Part shown: piece after piece, positions 52,722 to 61,213 of the stretch
How the letters are laid out: the number at the start of each line of letters is the position of its first letter
Position numbering within the stretch: the first letter of the stretch is position 1
The notes under the pieces: model-generated
Seen by the model: the letters and a program-made list of their open reading frames with translations, nothing else
What the model was told of the DNA's origin: nothing
Database searches by the model: none
Assembly (NCBI GenBank): GCA_017449925.1
Contig: JAFSYO010000085.1
Span: 40,116 to 104,115, forward strand
DNA: 64,000 bases
Direction: 5' to 3'
Origin: Stomatobaculum sp.
GTDB taxonomy: Bacteria; Bacillota_A; Clostridia; Lachnospirales; Lachnospiraceae
Translations under genes and position numbers: made by a program

Positions 52722-53483
52722 TCACTTATGTTTTGCATTGGGAGTATGTTCCTGAATATAGTTCAGCACAAAATCGAAATCCATATTGTCAGCATAGACC
52801 TGGTTCTTCCCCAGCATCTCGTTGACCTTGATAACATTGTAGTTTCGCTTTGCAACGACCTCCTTCACCTTGCTGAACTCGGAGTACATGCTGTTCCGCG
52901 TCGCCGCCAGCATACCGGCGCCGATGGTGGAGATCCTGCCGGATGCGATGCCTGCCAGAACGGTGATCCAGCCCATTGCCTGGCCCTTCTTGACCTGGCT
53001 CTTCAGCTGTCTGTGCTCCACACCCTCTTCATCCATCGCAAAAACCACGACATATCTCCATCCATAGGAGGCAGCGACAATGATGTAGCTCAGGATACTG
53101 ACCGGTCCGAATAAAATGGCGAAACACATCACCGCATATTTACAGTCGTCCCACTCGGGAATCGCAATGCCGTCCCCGGAAGCAAGGCTCATGATCATCA
53201 TCAGCAGCATCACTGCAATGAAGGCCATTCCCAGCACCTTCCAGACCAGGATCAGGATCGTGGGATTCCTGATCATGTCAAATTCATAGACCCAGCGGTA
53301 TTTTCCGTCGGTGCACAGATAAATATTCTCTGAAATCTTCTGTCCTTCGATCAGTCCTTCTTCTCCCCCCGGGAACTGTCCCGGATCCTCCGCACGGGAT
53401 TCCGGAAGCATGACCGGCATTCCGCAGTTGTCGCAGAACTTTGACCCCTCGGTCAGCTGCGCTCCGCATTTCTCACAATACAC
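52722..53483 (-). CDS. Zinc-ribbon membrane protein
   Basis: A 253-residue protein with an N-terminal zinc ribbon (YCEKCGAQLTEGSKFCDNCG, two CxxC knuckles), a short linker, and two transmembrane segments (PTILILVWKVLGMAFIAVML, AVMCFAILFGPVSILSYIIV) around residues 75-140. A cytosolic C-terminal part follows (GQAMGWITVLAGIASGRISTIGAGMLAA...VKVNEMLGKNQVYADNMDFDFVLNYI). Function is unknown; such proteins are common in Clostridia. It is transcribed away from the tandem-HTH gene. Confidence 0.7.
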   Translation of the reverse strand: MYCEKCGAQLTEGSKFCDNCGMPVMLPESRAEDPGQFPGGEEGLIEGQKISENIYLCTDGKYRWVYEFDMIRNPTILILVWKVLGMAFIAVMLLMMIMSLASGDGIAIPEWDDCKYAVMCFAILFGPVSILSYIIVAASYGWRYVVVFAMDEEGVEHRQLKSQVKKGQAMGWITVLAGIASGRISTIGAGMLAATRNSMYSEFSKVKEVVAKRNYNVIKVNEMLGKNQVYADNMDFDFVLNYIQEHTPNAKHK

Positions 53484-53643
53484 CCTTTTTCCTCCCTTTC
53501 TTACTTAATTAATAAAGTTCTTTTTGTAAAGTCTGTCCGTCTGGGGCATCACTGCCGTTCTCTTTGCAGTTATGATACCGCTCTGCTGCATCTCTGACAA
53601 CAGTTTAATGCTTCCCGGAAAAGCTTGTCAGCCGTGCCTTGTC

Positions 53644-53658
53644 AATGTCAATGACATT
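53644..53658. promoter_or_regulatory. 15-bp perfect palindrome upstream of the tandem-HTH gene
   Basis: AATGTCA-A-TGACATT is an exact dyad, flanked by TTGTCA (53639-53644) and by a further TATGTCA half-site. Candidate autoregulatory operator. The rest of the 289-base gap shows no other clear feature. Confidence 0.45.
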
Positions 53659-53772
53659 TTTATGTCACTGCATCTTTCTTCTCTTGATGCCACGGGTATA
53701 CCGGTCTATGATGAATCCAACGGTAAAGTACTGCATCTGCGCAAGCAAGAACAGACCCTGAGGGAGGTGCGA

Positions 53773-55548
53773 ATGTTTTCCGAAAGACTGAACCTGCTGA
53801 TGACCCAGCTGAACGCCTCCGGCGCCCAGATCGCAAAACACGCTGGTTTTGACAGGACAAATGTAAGCAGGCTTCGAAGCGGTGCCAGGACTCCCTCATC
53901 CGACGGACCCACGGCAGAAAAGCTGATCGGAGGTATTTACCTGTTTGCCGACAGCAAAAACTGCATGGACCTCCTCTGCCGGATCATCGACATATCCCCG
54001 GACACCTCTGCTGAAGAAATCAGAAGCGCTCTTTCGGACTGGCTGTTCGGCGGAGAAGAAAAACAGCCCTTACGCTCCGGGCGTCCGAAAAAAGCCGCTG
54101 CCTGCCGCACTTTCGGAGAACGCCTGGACGCCGCCATGTCTCTGGCTGAACTGTCCAACATCCGGCTGAGCCAGCTGATCAACGTGGACGCGTCCCTCAT
54201 CAGCCGCTACCGCACCGGCGTCCGCACGCCCCGCGCCAATCCCGACATGACTTCTAATCTCGCAAATGTTCTGTGGAACCGCATCCTGAAAAACGGTAAA
54301 AAGGCCGAACTTGCCCATATGATGCGTTTCCCGGAGTCTGAGACGGATGTATCCTATTTTCTGGACTGGCTCTGCGATTTTGACGCCTTCCAGGAAATCA
54401 GTGTTTCCTCCGCGGAGGACCTCCTGGACGCCTTCGATTCCTACACCGCGGAAACCGGTATTCCCCTTCCCTCATTTGAAGAAGCAGTTCCGCAGAACCT
54501 CATCCGGGACACACGGCCTGTTTATTCCGGCACCACCGGCTTTCAGGAGGCGGTGATCAGGTTTCTCGGGACCGCAGTCCAGGAGCAGGCAAAAGAGCTC
54601 TGGCTGTATTCCGACCAGAATATGGACTGGATGGTTTCTGATCCTGAGTTCCTCCGGAAATGGGCTTCCCTGATGAGTGCCTGCGTCAAAAACGGGACCA
54701 GGATCCGAATTATCCACAATGTGGACCGGAACCTGGACGAAATGAACACCGCGATCACCAGCTGGCTTCCTCTTTATATGTCCGGCAGGATCGAGTCCTA
54801 TTTCAATCAGAAGGTAAAAGACGGCCGGTTTTCCCATACGCTTTTTCTGAATCCCGGTAGGATGAGCATCGCAGCATGCCATGTCGTTGGGACCGAAGCC
54901 GCGGGACTTTATTATTACTATACGGAAGAGGCCCCTCTGGAGCTGTGCCGTTCTTCCTTCCTGAAACTGATGGAAAACGCGAAGCCTCTGCTCCGTATCA
55001 ATCCTCCCGGCACTCTGGAAAACCGGGGTTCTGATCTTACCCTGATCCAGAGCACACTTTCCATTTCCACCATGCCCGAGGAATTAGTTCGAAGCTTCGA
55101 TTCTCCGGAGCTCTATGAGGAGTGGATCCGCAGAAAAGAGCTTCTCCGCCAGCATCTTATCTCCTCCCATTTCACGGAATGTATTGCCCTGGCAGATGAC
55201 GCAGATCTGGTCAGGGGCAAAGCTCCCGTGGAAGAAATCCCCGGAACAGAAGGTCTGTATTACACCCCGGAACAGTACGCGCTGCACATCAGGAACATTC
55301 TCCTGCTGTCGGACAAATATCCCGGCTACCGTTTTTATATTCTTCCGGAGATCCCCTTCCGGAACATCCGCCTTCTGATCGGCGAAGAGAACGTGAATGT
55401 GACCCGGTCCGTTTCTCCTTACCTGTCCATGAGCTTTACCCACCCGCTCATGTGCCGCGCTTTCCAGGGCTACGCCGAACACATGAAAGACCAGTACAAG
55501 GAAGACCGCTTCACGGTGCGCCGCCATCTCGAGAACCGCTTCCTGTAA
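53773..55548 (+). CDS. Large protein with two tandem XRE-like HTH domains
   Basis: A 591-residue protein I cannot assign to a known family. Residues ~1-70 (FSERLNLLMTQLNASGAQIAKHAGFDRTNVSRLRSG as core) and ~114-175 (FGERLDAAMSLAELSNIRLSQLINVDASLISRYRTG as core) are two related helix-turn-helix modules, each ending (S/R)G(A/V)RTP. The remaining ~400 residues carry no motif I know, with no membrane segment. It is probably a DNA-binding sensor or regulator. The ATG at 53773 follows GAGGGAGG; it is monocistronic with a terminator after it. Confidence 0.65.
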   Translation: MFSERLNLLMTQLNASGAQIAKHAGFDRTNVSRLRSGARTPSSDGPTAEKLIGGIYLFADSKNCMDLLCRIIDISPDTSAEEIRSALSDWLFGGEEKQPLRSGRPKKAAACRTFGERLDAAMSLAELSNIRLSQLINVDASLISRYRTGVRTPRANPDMTSNLANVLWNRILKNGKKAELAHMMRFPESETDVSYFLDWLCDFDAFQEISVSSAEDLLDAFDSYTAETGIPLPSFEEAVPQNLIRDTRPVYSGTTGFQEAVIRFLGTAVQEQAKELWLYSDQNMDWMVSDPEFLRKWASLMSACVKNGTRIRIIHNVDRNLDEMNTAITSWLPLYMSGRIESYFNQKVKDGRFSHTLFLNPGRMSIAACHVVGTEAAGLYYYYTEEAPLELCRSSFLKLMENAKPLLRINPPGTLENRGSDLTLIQSTLSISTMPEELVRSFDSPELYEEWIRRKELLRQHLISSHFTECIALADDADLVRGKAPVEEIPGTEGLYYTPEQYALHIRNILLLSDKYPGYRFYILPEIPFRNIRLLIGEENVNVTRSVSPYLSMSFTHPLMCRAFQGYAEHMKDQYKEDRFTVRRHLENRFL

Positions 55549-55551
55549 TAT

Positions 55552-55588
55552 AAAGGAGCAGCCGCGCATCAGCGAGGCTGCTCCTTTT
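55552..55588. terminator. Bidirectional terminator, tandem-HTH gene and dehydrogenase 2
   Basis: AAAGGAGCAGCC / GGCTGCTCCTTT, a 12-bp stem with a 12-base loop and TTTT following; it lies between convergent genes. Confidence 0.85.
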
Positions 55589-55612
55589 AGTATATCTGGT
55601 CAGTGCTCAGGC

Positions 55613-56641
55613 TCAGAAATCATACATTCCGACAGGCTTTCTGTCCGGCTTCTTGGTGTCCGTGTAGGTCTTCGCCGTGGTGTAGTCCACGTCGTTGATG
55701 GGCCAGGTGGGCTTTTCACCTCTCATGATCTCAAGGATGCCCATCGCCGCGTGGTAGGACGCGCGCATCGCCGCTTCTTCGGTGTTGCCGCCGATGTGCG
55801 GATACATGATGCAGTTGTCAAGCTCAAGCAGCGGGTTCTTCGGGTCGACGGGCTCTTTCGCCAGGGCGTCGATGCCCGCGCCGCGGATGACGTGGTTCTT
55901 CAGCGCATCATACAGATCAGCCTCGTTGACCAGCGCGCCGCGGGCGGTGTTGATCAGGAACGCATCCTTCTTCATCATGCCCAGAGTCTCTTTGTTGATC
56001 ATGCCCCTGGTGACAGGCGTGTTCGGCGCGTGCAGGGAGACATAGTCGCTCTCCTTGAAGATCCTGTCGAGGTCACGGACCACTTCCACGCCCTCCGGGA
56101 AATCCGCCGCGGGCTTATAGGGGTCATAGCACATGACGTTCATCTCGAAAGCAAGCATACGCTTCGCGACACGGCTTCCGATGTTGCCGCAGCCGATGAT
56201 GCCGAGGGTCTTGCCGTTGAGGGTGTTCTTGCGGATCTTCAGCTTCGCATAGTAAAAATCATCCACCCACATCTTTCTGTGTCTCTCAACATCGCGGCTC
56301 ATCTCCAGCATCAGAAGGATCGCGGTCTCGGCGACGGAGGTGCTGTTGGCGACCGGCGCATAGAGGGCGGCAACGCCGTTGTCATGGCAGGCCTTCACAT
56401 CCAGTGCGTCAAAGCCGGCGCCGTGGCGTACGATGACCTTCAGGTTCGGGTTGCACTCGATGATGTCCCTGTTGATGGGGGTGATGCGGACGATCATTCC
56501 GTCGGGCTGATACTGCAGCATATCTGCCTTGACGTCCTCCGGTTCAAAACCTCTTCCGTCGATCAGGGTGACTCCTGCGTCCTCCAGAAGCTTCCTTGCG
56601 TCCTTCTTGATCTCCTGCGGTAAAAGCACACTCCAGCCCAT
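55613..56641 (-). CDS. D-2-hydroxyacid dehydrogenase (copy 2, RpiR module)
   Basis: A 342-residue near-twin of the enzyme at 44220, with about 20 amino-acid differences, most conservative and none at catalytic Arg/Glu/His or the GCGNIG loop. Differences cluster near the N-terminus (GWSVLLPQEIKKD) and at residues 171-183. It lies 99 bases after the RraA-type aldolase gene and presumably works on a substrate of the same class. High identity across an 11-kb gap points to a recent duplication or gene conversion. Confidence 0.9.
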   Translation of the reverse strand: MGWSVLLPQEIKKDARKLLEDAGVTLIDGRGFEPEDVKADMLQYQPDGMIVRITPINRDIIECNPNLKVIVRHGAGFDALDVKACHDNGVAALYAPVANSTSVAETAILLMLEMSRDVERHRKMWVDDFYYAKLKIRKNTLNGKTLGIIGCGNIGSRVAKRMLAFEMNVMCYDPYKPAADFPEGVEVVRDLDRIFKESDYVSLHAPNTPVTRGMINKETLGMMKKDAFLINTARGALVNEADLYDALKNHVIRGAGIDALAKEPVDPKNPLLELDNCIMYPHIGGNTEEAAMRASYHAAMGILEIMRGEKPTWPINDVDYTTAKTYTDTKKPDRKPVGMYDF

Positions 56642-56740
56642 AGTAATTCTCCCTTCTGCCGGGCCTCTGCCGGCTCCTCTGTCATTTATATTGTTTTCAG
56701 GATGATATCCGCCTGCTGTCTGCGGTACTGCGCGGTCTTC

Positions 56741-57442
56741 TCAGGTGCGGTACACGTCGTCGATGATCTCGAATCCCTTTTCCTGGATGGTCTTGTCGAC
56801 CCAGCTGCGGTTGATGGTGCCCTGACGGGTCTTCTCGAGCTTGCCGGTATCCGCTTCGCAGAACTTCTTCGCGTCGACAAGAATGGTGGCCGCGTCGTTT
56901 CTCGGAATGACGATAACGCCGTCCGGGTCAGCCAGGATGATGTCGCCCGGCTCAACGCTGATGCCGCCGCAGGCGATCGGGACGTTCACTTCGCCCGGTC
57001 CCTCTTTGTAGGGGCCGCCCGGGGTGGTGCCGGTAGCGTATACCGGGAAATCCCACTTGCCGATCTCGTCGATGTCTCTGATCGGTCCGTCCAGGACGAT
57101 TCCTGCAACCTTCTTTACCAGGTACAGATAAGCCATCATGACCTCGCCCATCAGAGCACGGGTGTTGTCTTCTTCGTTGGAGACGACCAGGACATCACCT
57201 TCATGGCAGAGGTTCAGGGCAGCGTGAAGAGCAAGGTTGTCGCCGGCGCGGCACTTGACGGTGAAAGCCGGTCCCACCATCATCTGGTCCTTGGGGCTGG
57301 ACACCAGGTGGATCCTGGGGTTCATCGCGCAGCTTCTGCCCATGCAGTCCGCCGTGTTGGAAGCCGGGATATTCTTGAACTGCATCATGATCTCCGGATC
57401 GGGCATCTTTCTCTGAAGGTAAATCCTCTTTCCTACTGCCAT
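56741..57442 (-). CDS. RraA-family aldolase/decarboxylase-like protein
   Basis: A 233-residue RraA-fold protein. The metal and substrate motif DGPIRDIDEIGKWDFPVYA (conserved Arg-Asp) and the signature GDIILADPDGVIVIPRND are clear. Relatives include 4-hydroxy-4-methyl-2-oxoglutarate/4-carboxy-4-hydroxy-2-oxoadipate aldolases, which also decarboxylate oxaloacetate. Paired with a 2-hydroxyacid dehydrogenase and a TctCBA transporter, a catabolic aldolase releasing pyruvate is more likely than an RNase E inhibitor. The ATG at 57442 follows AGGAGG. Confidence 0.85.
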   Translation of the reverse strand: MAVGKRIYLQRKMPDPEIMMQFKNIPASNTADCMGRSCAMNPRIHLVSSPKDQMMVGPAFTVKCRAGDNLALHAALNLCHEGDVLVVSNEEDNTRALMGEVMMAYLYLVKKVAGIVLDGPIRDIDEIGKWDFPVYATGTTPGGPYKEGPGEVNVPIACGGISVEPGDIILADPDGVIVIPRNDAATILVDAKKFCEADTGKLEKTRQGTINRSWVDKTIQEKGFEIIDDVYRT

Positions 57443-57539
57443 GTCTTTTTCCTCCTGAATTTGGATTTTGTTATTATCTTTCTGACTCTGATTTCTGTTC
57501 CTTGTTTCTATTTTTGTTCTTGTTTCTGTTTCTGGGTAC

Positions 57540-57568
57540 ATCATACACCCGTTTGTAACATGTTTCAA
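57540..57568 (-). promoter_or_regulatory. Promoter of the rraA-dehydrogenase operon
   Basis: Minus-strand TTGAAA (57568-57563), 17-base spacer, TATGAT (57545-57540). The -35 lies within the operator dyad, as at tctC1. Confidence 0.7.
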
Positions 57569-57599
57569 GTACTAATTTTAAATTTGTAACATTGTACAA
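57553..57599. promoter_or_regulatory. RpiR-type operator pair upstream of rraA
   Basis: TTGTAACATGTTTCAA (57553-57568) and TTGTAACATTGTACAA (57584-57599), centres 31 bases apart. The first is identical to that at 44017, and the second differs at one position. Confidence 0.75.
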
Positions 57600-57681
57600 A
57601 AAATGATTCCTTTTTTGTATATTTTCACAAGAAGTCCCGCGGAACGTTTGTCTAAGCGGGGGATCAGCCTCCCGCTGAGGC

Positions 57682-57713
57682 AAAAAACGCCGGGGAGTTT
57701 TCGGCTCCCCGGC
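57682..57713 (-). terminator. Terminator after rpiR-family gene
   Basis: GCCGGGGAG / CTCCCCGGC (57689-57697 and 57705-57713) with the A-run 57682-57687 giving the U-tract on the minus strand. Confidence 0.85.
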
Positions 57714-57739
57714 AGTGTTTCAAATATTTCCTGTTGTCT

Positions 57740-58654
57740 TTATTCACCGCTTCTCGCGGTGACGATCCTGATCTCTTTCTGTTTCGGGTCATAGCGGTCC
57801 AGGTCGCTCAGCTTCAGCTGATGCCGGCTCTTTTCCCTGAAGCGGTCGTAATAGCGCGTCACCGCCCCCACCATCAGAAGCTGCAGGATACTGAGCTGGC
57901 AGAGGGCCGTCGCGGTGATGTTCATCGCATTGCCCGCCGCCCGGGCAGGTGTCAGAAGACAGATATCCGCATAGCTTCCGAGGAGCGATTCCGGAACGGA
58001 TGTGATCAGGATCACCTTCGCGCCGGCCTTCTGCGCCAGCATCATGGCATCTCCTGTGCTCTTTGCCTGTCCGTCATAGCTGACGGTGATCAGGACGTCC
58101 CCTGCTCCGAGATTCGCCGCCGTGCGGAGCTGCAGGAGGTTGTCGCTGACGCTGCAGGCATCAAAGCCCATATTCATAAAGAGACCGACCGCAGACTGGG
58201 CCACCCCTCCGGCACTTCCGCTGGCAGCCAGCATGATAAAACGTGCTTTTCCCACCGCTTCCACTGCTTCTTCCAGCGCTGAGTTGTCCAGGTTCATCAG
58301 GCAGCTGTGCAGCGCATTTTCGCTGAACTGCATCATCTTCTGTTTGATCACGTTCACGCTGTCGCTGCGGGTGATGCCGATGTCGCCTTCCAGAGCGACC
58401 GCCTGCTGCTGCATGTGGAACTTCATGTCGGCCAGACCGCTGTAGCCTATCATCTGGCAGAAACGGGTCACCGTCGCCACGCTGGTCCCGATCTTTTCCG
58501 CCATATCATAGATGCTCATTTCCAGCGCCGCCTGTTCATCCTGCAGGAGAAAATCCGCGATCCGCTGCTGCGTCGCGTTGAATTTCGGTCTGTAAAGCCC
58601 GATCCTGGAACTCAGTTCGCTCTGGCCTTCAATAATTGTCTTCTTTTTATTCAT
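57740..58654 (-). CDS. RpiR/MurR-family transcriptional regulator
   Basis: A 304-residue regulator: N-terminal HTH_6 domain (FNATQQRIADFLLQDEQAALEMSIYDMAEKIGTSVATVTRFCQ as core, residues ~25-70) and a C-terminal SIS sugar-isomerase-type sensor (FIMLAASGSAGGVAQSAVGLF, GDVLITVSYDGQAKSTGDAMMLAQKAGAKVILIT). A dyad matching those before rraA and tctC1 sits exactly in its own promoter spacer, implying autorepression. It is the natural candidate for the controller of both operons. Confidence 0.9.
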   Translation of the reverse strand: MNKKKTIIEGQSELSSRIGLYRPKFNATQQRIADFLLQDEQAALEMSIYDMAEKIGTSVATVTRFCQMIGYSGLADMKFHMQQQAVALEGDIGITRSDSVNVIKQKMMQFSENALHSCLMNLDNSALEEAVEAVGKARFIMLAASGSAGGVAQSAVGLFMNMGFDACSVSDNLLQLRTAANLGAGDVLITVSYDGQAKSTGDAMMLAQKAGAKVILITSVPESLLGSYADICLLTPARAAGNAMNITATALCQLSILQLLMVGAVTRYYDRFREKSRHQLKLSDLDRYDPKQKEIRIVTARSGE

Positions 58655-58715
58655 CGAGCTCTCTCCCCTCCCGGCAAGGTAACGCGTTTCCGAATATCTG
58701 CTGTACTATGATAAC

Positions 58716-58745
58716 ATGATACATGGAACACGTTACATTTGTAAA
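58716..58745 (-). promoter_or_regulatory. rpiR promoter with internal operator
   Basis: Minus-strand TTTACA (58745-58740), 18-base spacer, TATCAT (58721-58716). The dyad ATGGAACACGTTACAT (58723-58738; 12/16 match to the other sites) fills the spacer. Confidence 0.65.
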
Positions 58746-58770
58746 GGGAGAATCCGCTCTTTTTGCTTCA

Positions 58771-58807
58771 GAAAAGAAAAGAGCGCCCCGGGGCGCCCTT
58801 TTCTTTT
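58771..58807. terminator. Terminator after the PTS gene
   Basis: AAAAGAAAAG-GCGCCCC paired with GGGGCGC-TTTTCTTTT; symmetrical, so possibly bidirectional. Confidence 0.75.
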
Positions 58808-58841
58808 GTCACCGGGATCCGGTCCCGGCAGGAAACTGTAT

Positions 58842-61037
58842 TTATCCGTTGACCGCCAGGAAGTCCTGTCCGGCCTTGGTCTCGCCGGTGTGCAGCGGCT
58901 TGATGGAGGCGTAGTCGTCGGTGTTGGTGATGAGCATCGGCGTGGTAAGCTTGTAGCCGGCGGCCTTGATGCCTTCCATGTCGAAGGTGATGAGCTTGTC
59001 GCCCTTCTTCACCTGGTCGCCTTCCTTCACGTGAGCCTCAAAGAACCTGCCTCCCAGGTTCACCGTGTCAATACCGATGTGCAGCAGGATCTCAAGGTCA
59101 TCGGCAGCGGCAAGACCCACGGCGTGCTTTGTGTCGAAGACCATGGAAACTTCCGCGTCGCAGGGAGCGTAGAGAACGCCCTCGGCGGGCTCGATGGCCG
59201 CGCCGTCGCCCATGGCGCCGGAGGCAAAGCCCTCATCCTCGACTTCGGAGAGAAGCAGCATCTTACCGTTCATGTGAGCGCCCAGGACCTGGTCCTTCTT
59301 CTTCGGCTTCGGCGGTGCTGCCGGAGCGGCTGCCGCAGGTGCCGGAGCGGTGTCGACAAAGATGCTCTCCGGAACTTCTCCGGCGCGGACCTTCTCAACG
59401 AACTCCTCAAAGTTGGACTTCACGATGGTGACGGACGGTCCGTAGATGACCTGGATGCCGTTGCCCTTTACTACGATGCCGGAAGCTCCGGTCTCCTTCA
59501 GGAGCACCTGATCCACGTTTGCGGCATCCTTCAGGGTGAGACGCAGTCTGGTGGCGCAGCAGTCGATATCGCCGTCCAGGTTGTTCAGGCCGCCGATACC
59601 GCGGAGAATATTGGAGGACTTGACGTCATAGTCCGCGTTCGCATTGACAGCGGCCTTTCCGCCGGCCACGCCGACGCCGGTCTTCTGACGGTACTCGTCC
59701 TTGGAAACAAGGTGCGCCTCTTCGTCGTCTCCCTCGCGGCCCGGGGTCTTCAGATCCCACTTCAGGATGAAGAAACGGAACACGAAGAAATACAGTGCGA
59801 AGTAGAACGCCAGCACCGGAAGCAGCATCATCCAGTTGGATTTTGCCTGGCCCGGCAGGACGCCGTAGAGGATCAGGTCGATCAGACCGTCGGAGAAGGT
59901 GGTTCCGACGCAGATCTTCAGCGCGTGGCAGATAGCGAAGGCCAGCCCCGCGAATCCAACGTGGATCGCGAACAGCGCCGGAGCAAGGAACAGGAAGGTG
60001 AACTCGATGGGCTCCGTGACGCCGGTCAGGAAAGAAGTCAGGGCGACGGAGAACAGAAGGGAACCGACCACTTTCTTCTTCTCGGGACGGGCGCAGGAAT
60101 ACATGGCCAGAGCAGCGCCGGGAAGTCCGCCCATCATGAAGGGATACTTACCGGTGAGGAAGCGGCAGGCGTCCACGGAGAACTTCGTCGTGTTCGGGGA
60201 AGCAAGCTCCGCAAAGAAGATATTCTGCGCGCCCATGACGGTGTTGCCGTCGATGACAGCCGTGCCGCCGACACCGGTCTGCCAGAAGGGCATGTAGAAG
60301 ATGTGGTGCAGACCGAAGGGAATCAGCGCACGCTCGATACAGCCGTAAATAAAGGTACCGAACAGACCGGAGGCCTGGACAATGCCGCCCAGGGCGAAGA
60401 TCACGTTCTGGATGATGGGCCATACTACATAGAGGATGGCGCCGGCCACGATACCGAAGACCATGCAGACGATCGGTACGAAACGGGTGCCTGCGAAGAA
60501 GGACAGGGCGTCCGGAAGCTGCGTCTTGTAGAAGCGGTTGCAGAGCGACGCAGCGCAGAGACCGGCGATAATACCGCCGAACACACCCATCTGGAGCGTC
60601 TGGATGCCCAGCATGGAGGCGATGGCACCCTCTTTCACGTGGGGAGCCACGGCGCCGTCCACGATGGAGCCGTCAATGGTGAGCAGCGTGTTGATGGTGG
60701 TCAGCATGATCAGGTAGAAGATCGCGGAACCTAAGACCGCGACGCCCTTTTCCTTCTGGGCCATGCCCAGGGCTACCGCCAGGGCGAAGACCAGCGCCAG
60801 GTTTCCGAAGATCGCGTTTCCTGCGGAGTTCAGCATCATGAAGAAGTTGTAGATCAGGGCTCCTTCGTGCAGCACGCCGGACAGGCCGTAGGTCGCGATG
60901 GTTGTCGGGTTGGTGAATGAGCTTCCGATACCGAGCAGAATGCCGGCGAAGGGAAGAACTGCGATGGGCAGGAACAGTGACTTACCTACCTGCTGGGCAG
61001 CAGCAAATACTGAGCTTCCGCCTGATTGCTTAGCCAT
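58842..61037 (-). CDS. PTS glucose/N-acetylglucosamine-type IICBA transporter
   Basis: A 731-residue fused permease. The IIC domain (residues ~1-430, about ten membrane segments) contains LFLPIAVLPFAGILLGIGSSF and FLTGVTEPIEFTFLF. The IIB domain (~480-560) has the phosphorylated Cys in DIDCCATRLRLTL. The IIA domain (~590-731) has both histidines in FDTKHAVGL and LHIGIDTVNLGG. An Ala/Pro-rich linker separates B and A. Glucose or GlcNAc are the likely substrates; sequence alone does not decide. The start at 61037 follows AAAAAGGGGG. Confidence 0.92.
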   Translation of the reverse strand: MAKQSGGSSVFAAAQQVGKSLFLPIAVLPFAGILLGIGSSFTNPTTIATYGLSGVLHEGALIYNFFMMLNSAGNAIFGNLALVFALAVALGMAQKEKGVAVLGSAIFYLIMLTTINTLLTIDGSIVDGAVAPHVKEGAIASMLGIQTLQMGVFGGIIAGLCAASLCNRFYKTQLPDALSFFAGTRFVPIVCMVFGIVAGAILYVVWPIIQNVIFALGGIVQASGLFGTFIYGCIERALIPFGLHHIFYMPFWQTGVGGTAVIDGNTVMGAQNIFFAELASPNTTKFSVDACRFLTGKYPFMMGGLPGAALAMYSCARPEKKKVVGSLLFSVALTSFLTGVTEPIEFTFLFLAPALFAIHVGFAGLAFAICHALKICVGTTFSDGLIDLILYGVLPGQAKSNWMMLLPVLAFYFALYFFVFRFFILKWDLKTPGREGDDEEAHLVSKDEYRQKTGVGVAGGKAAVNANADYDVKSSNILRGIGGLNNLDGDIDCCATRLRLTLKDAANVDQVLLKETGASGIVVKGNGIQVIYGPSVTIVKSNFEEFVEKVRAGEVPESIFVDTAPAPAAAAPAAPPKPKKKDQVLGAHMNGKMLLLSEVEDEGFASGAMGDGAAIEPAEGVLYAPCDAEVSMVFDTKHAVGLAAADDLEILLHIGIDTVNLGGRFFEAHVKEGDQVKKGDKLITFDMEGIKAAGYKLTTPMLITNTDDYASIKPLHTGETKAGQDFLAVNG

Positions 61038-61090
61038 AATGAATCCCCCTTTTTGATCTCTTGGACTGGTTTTCCAGTGTCAGTACGTCT

Positions 61091-61099
61091 ATTATATCA
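61091..61099 (-). promoter_or_regulatory. Extended -10 promoter of the PTS gene
   Basis: TGATATAAT on the minus strand (TATAAT at 61096-61091 with TGn before it). No good -35 at 16-18 bases; the extended -10 may compensate. Confidence 0.5.
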
Positions 61100-61158
61100 T
61101 CATTTGCTTTCATGTTATACGTTCAAAAGCACATAAAGTTTCAGAAACAAAAAGAAAA

Positions 61159-61188
61159 GGCCCCGGCCGCCTGTATGGCGCCGGAGCC
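61159..61188 (-). terminator. Terminator after the DUF3298-type lipoprotein gene
   Basis: GGCCCCGGC / GGCTCCGGC arms (61159-61167 and 61180-61188, one mismatch) with an A-rich run at 61147-61158 on the U-tract side for the minus strand. Confidence 0.75.
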
Positions 61189-61213
61189 GTTTTTCGTCTT
61201 CCTGCATAAAATG

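Noticed and set aside
44220..56641. The twin dehydrogenase genes as an assembly artefact
   Set aside because: They carry about 20 scattered amino-acid differences and lie in unrelated surroundings with different partners, so both are real.
58716..60734. A 672-codon plus-strand open frame opposite the PTS gene
   Set aside because: Antisense to a complete IICBA transporter, with low-complexity Asp/Gly/Glu-rich translation.
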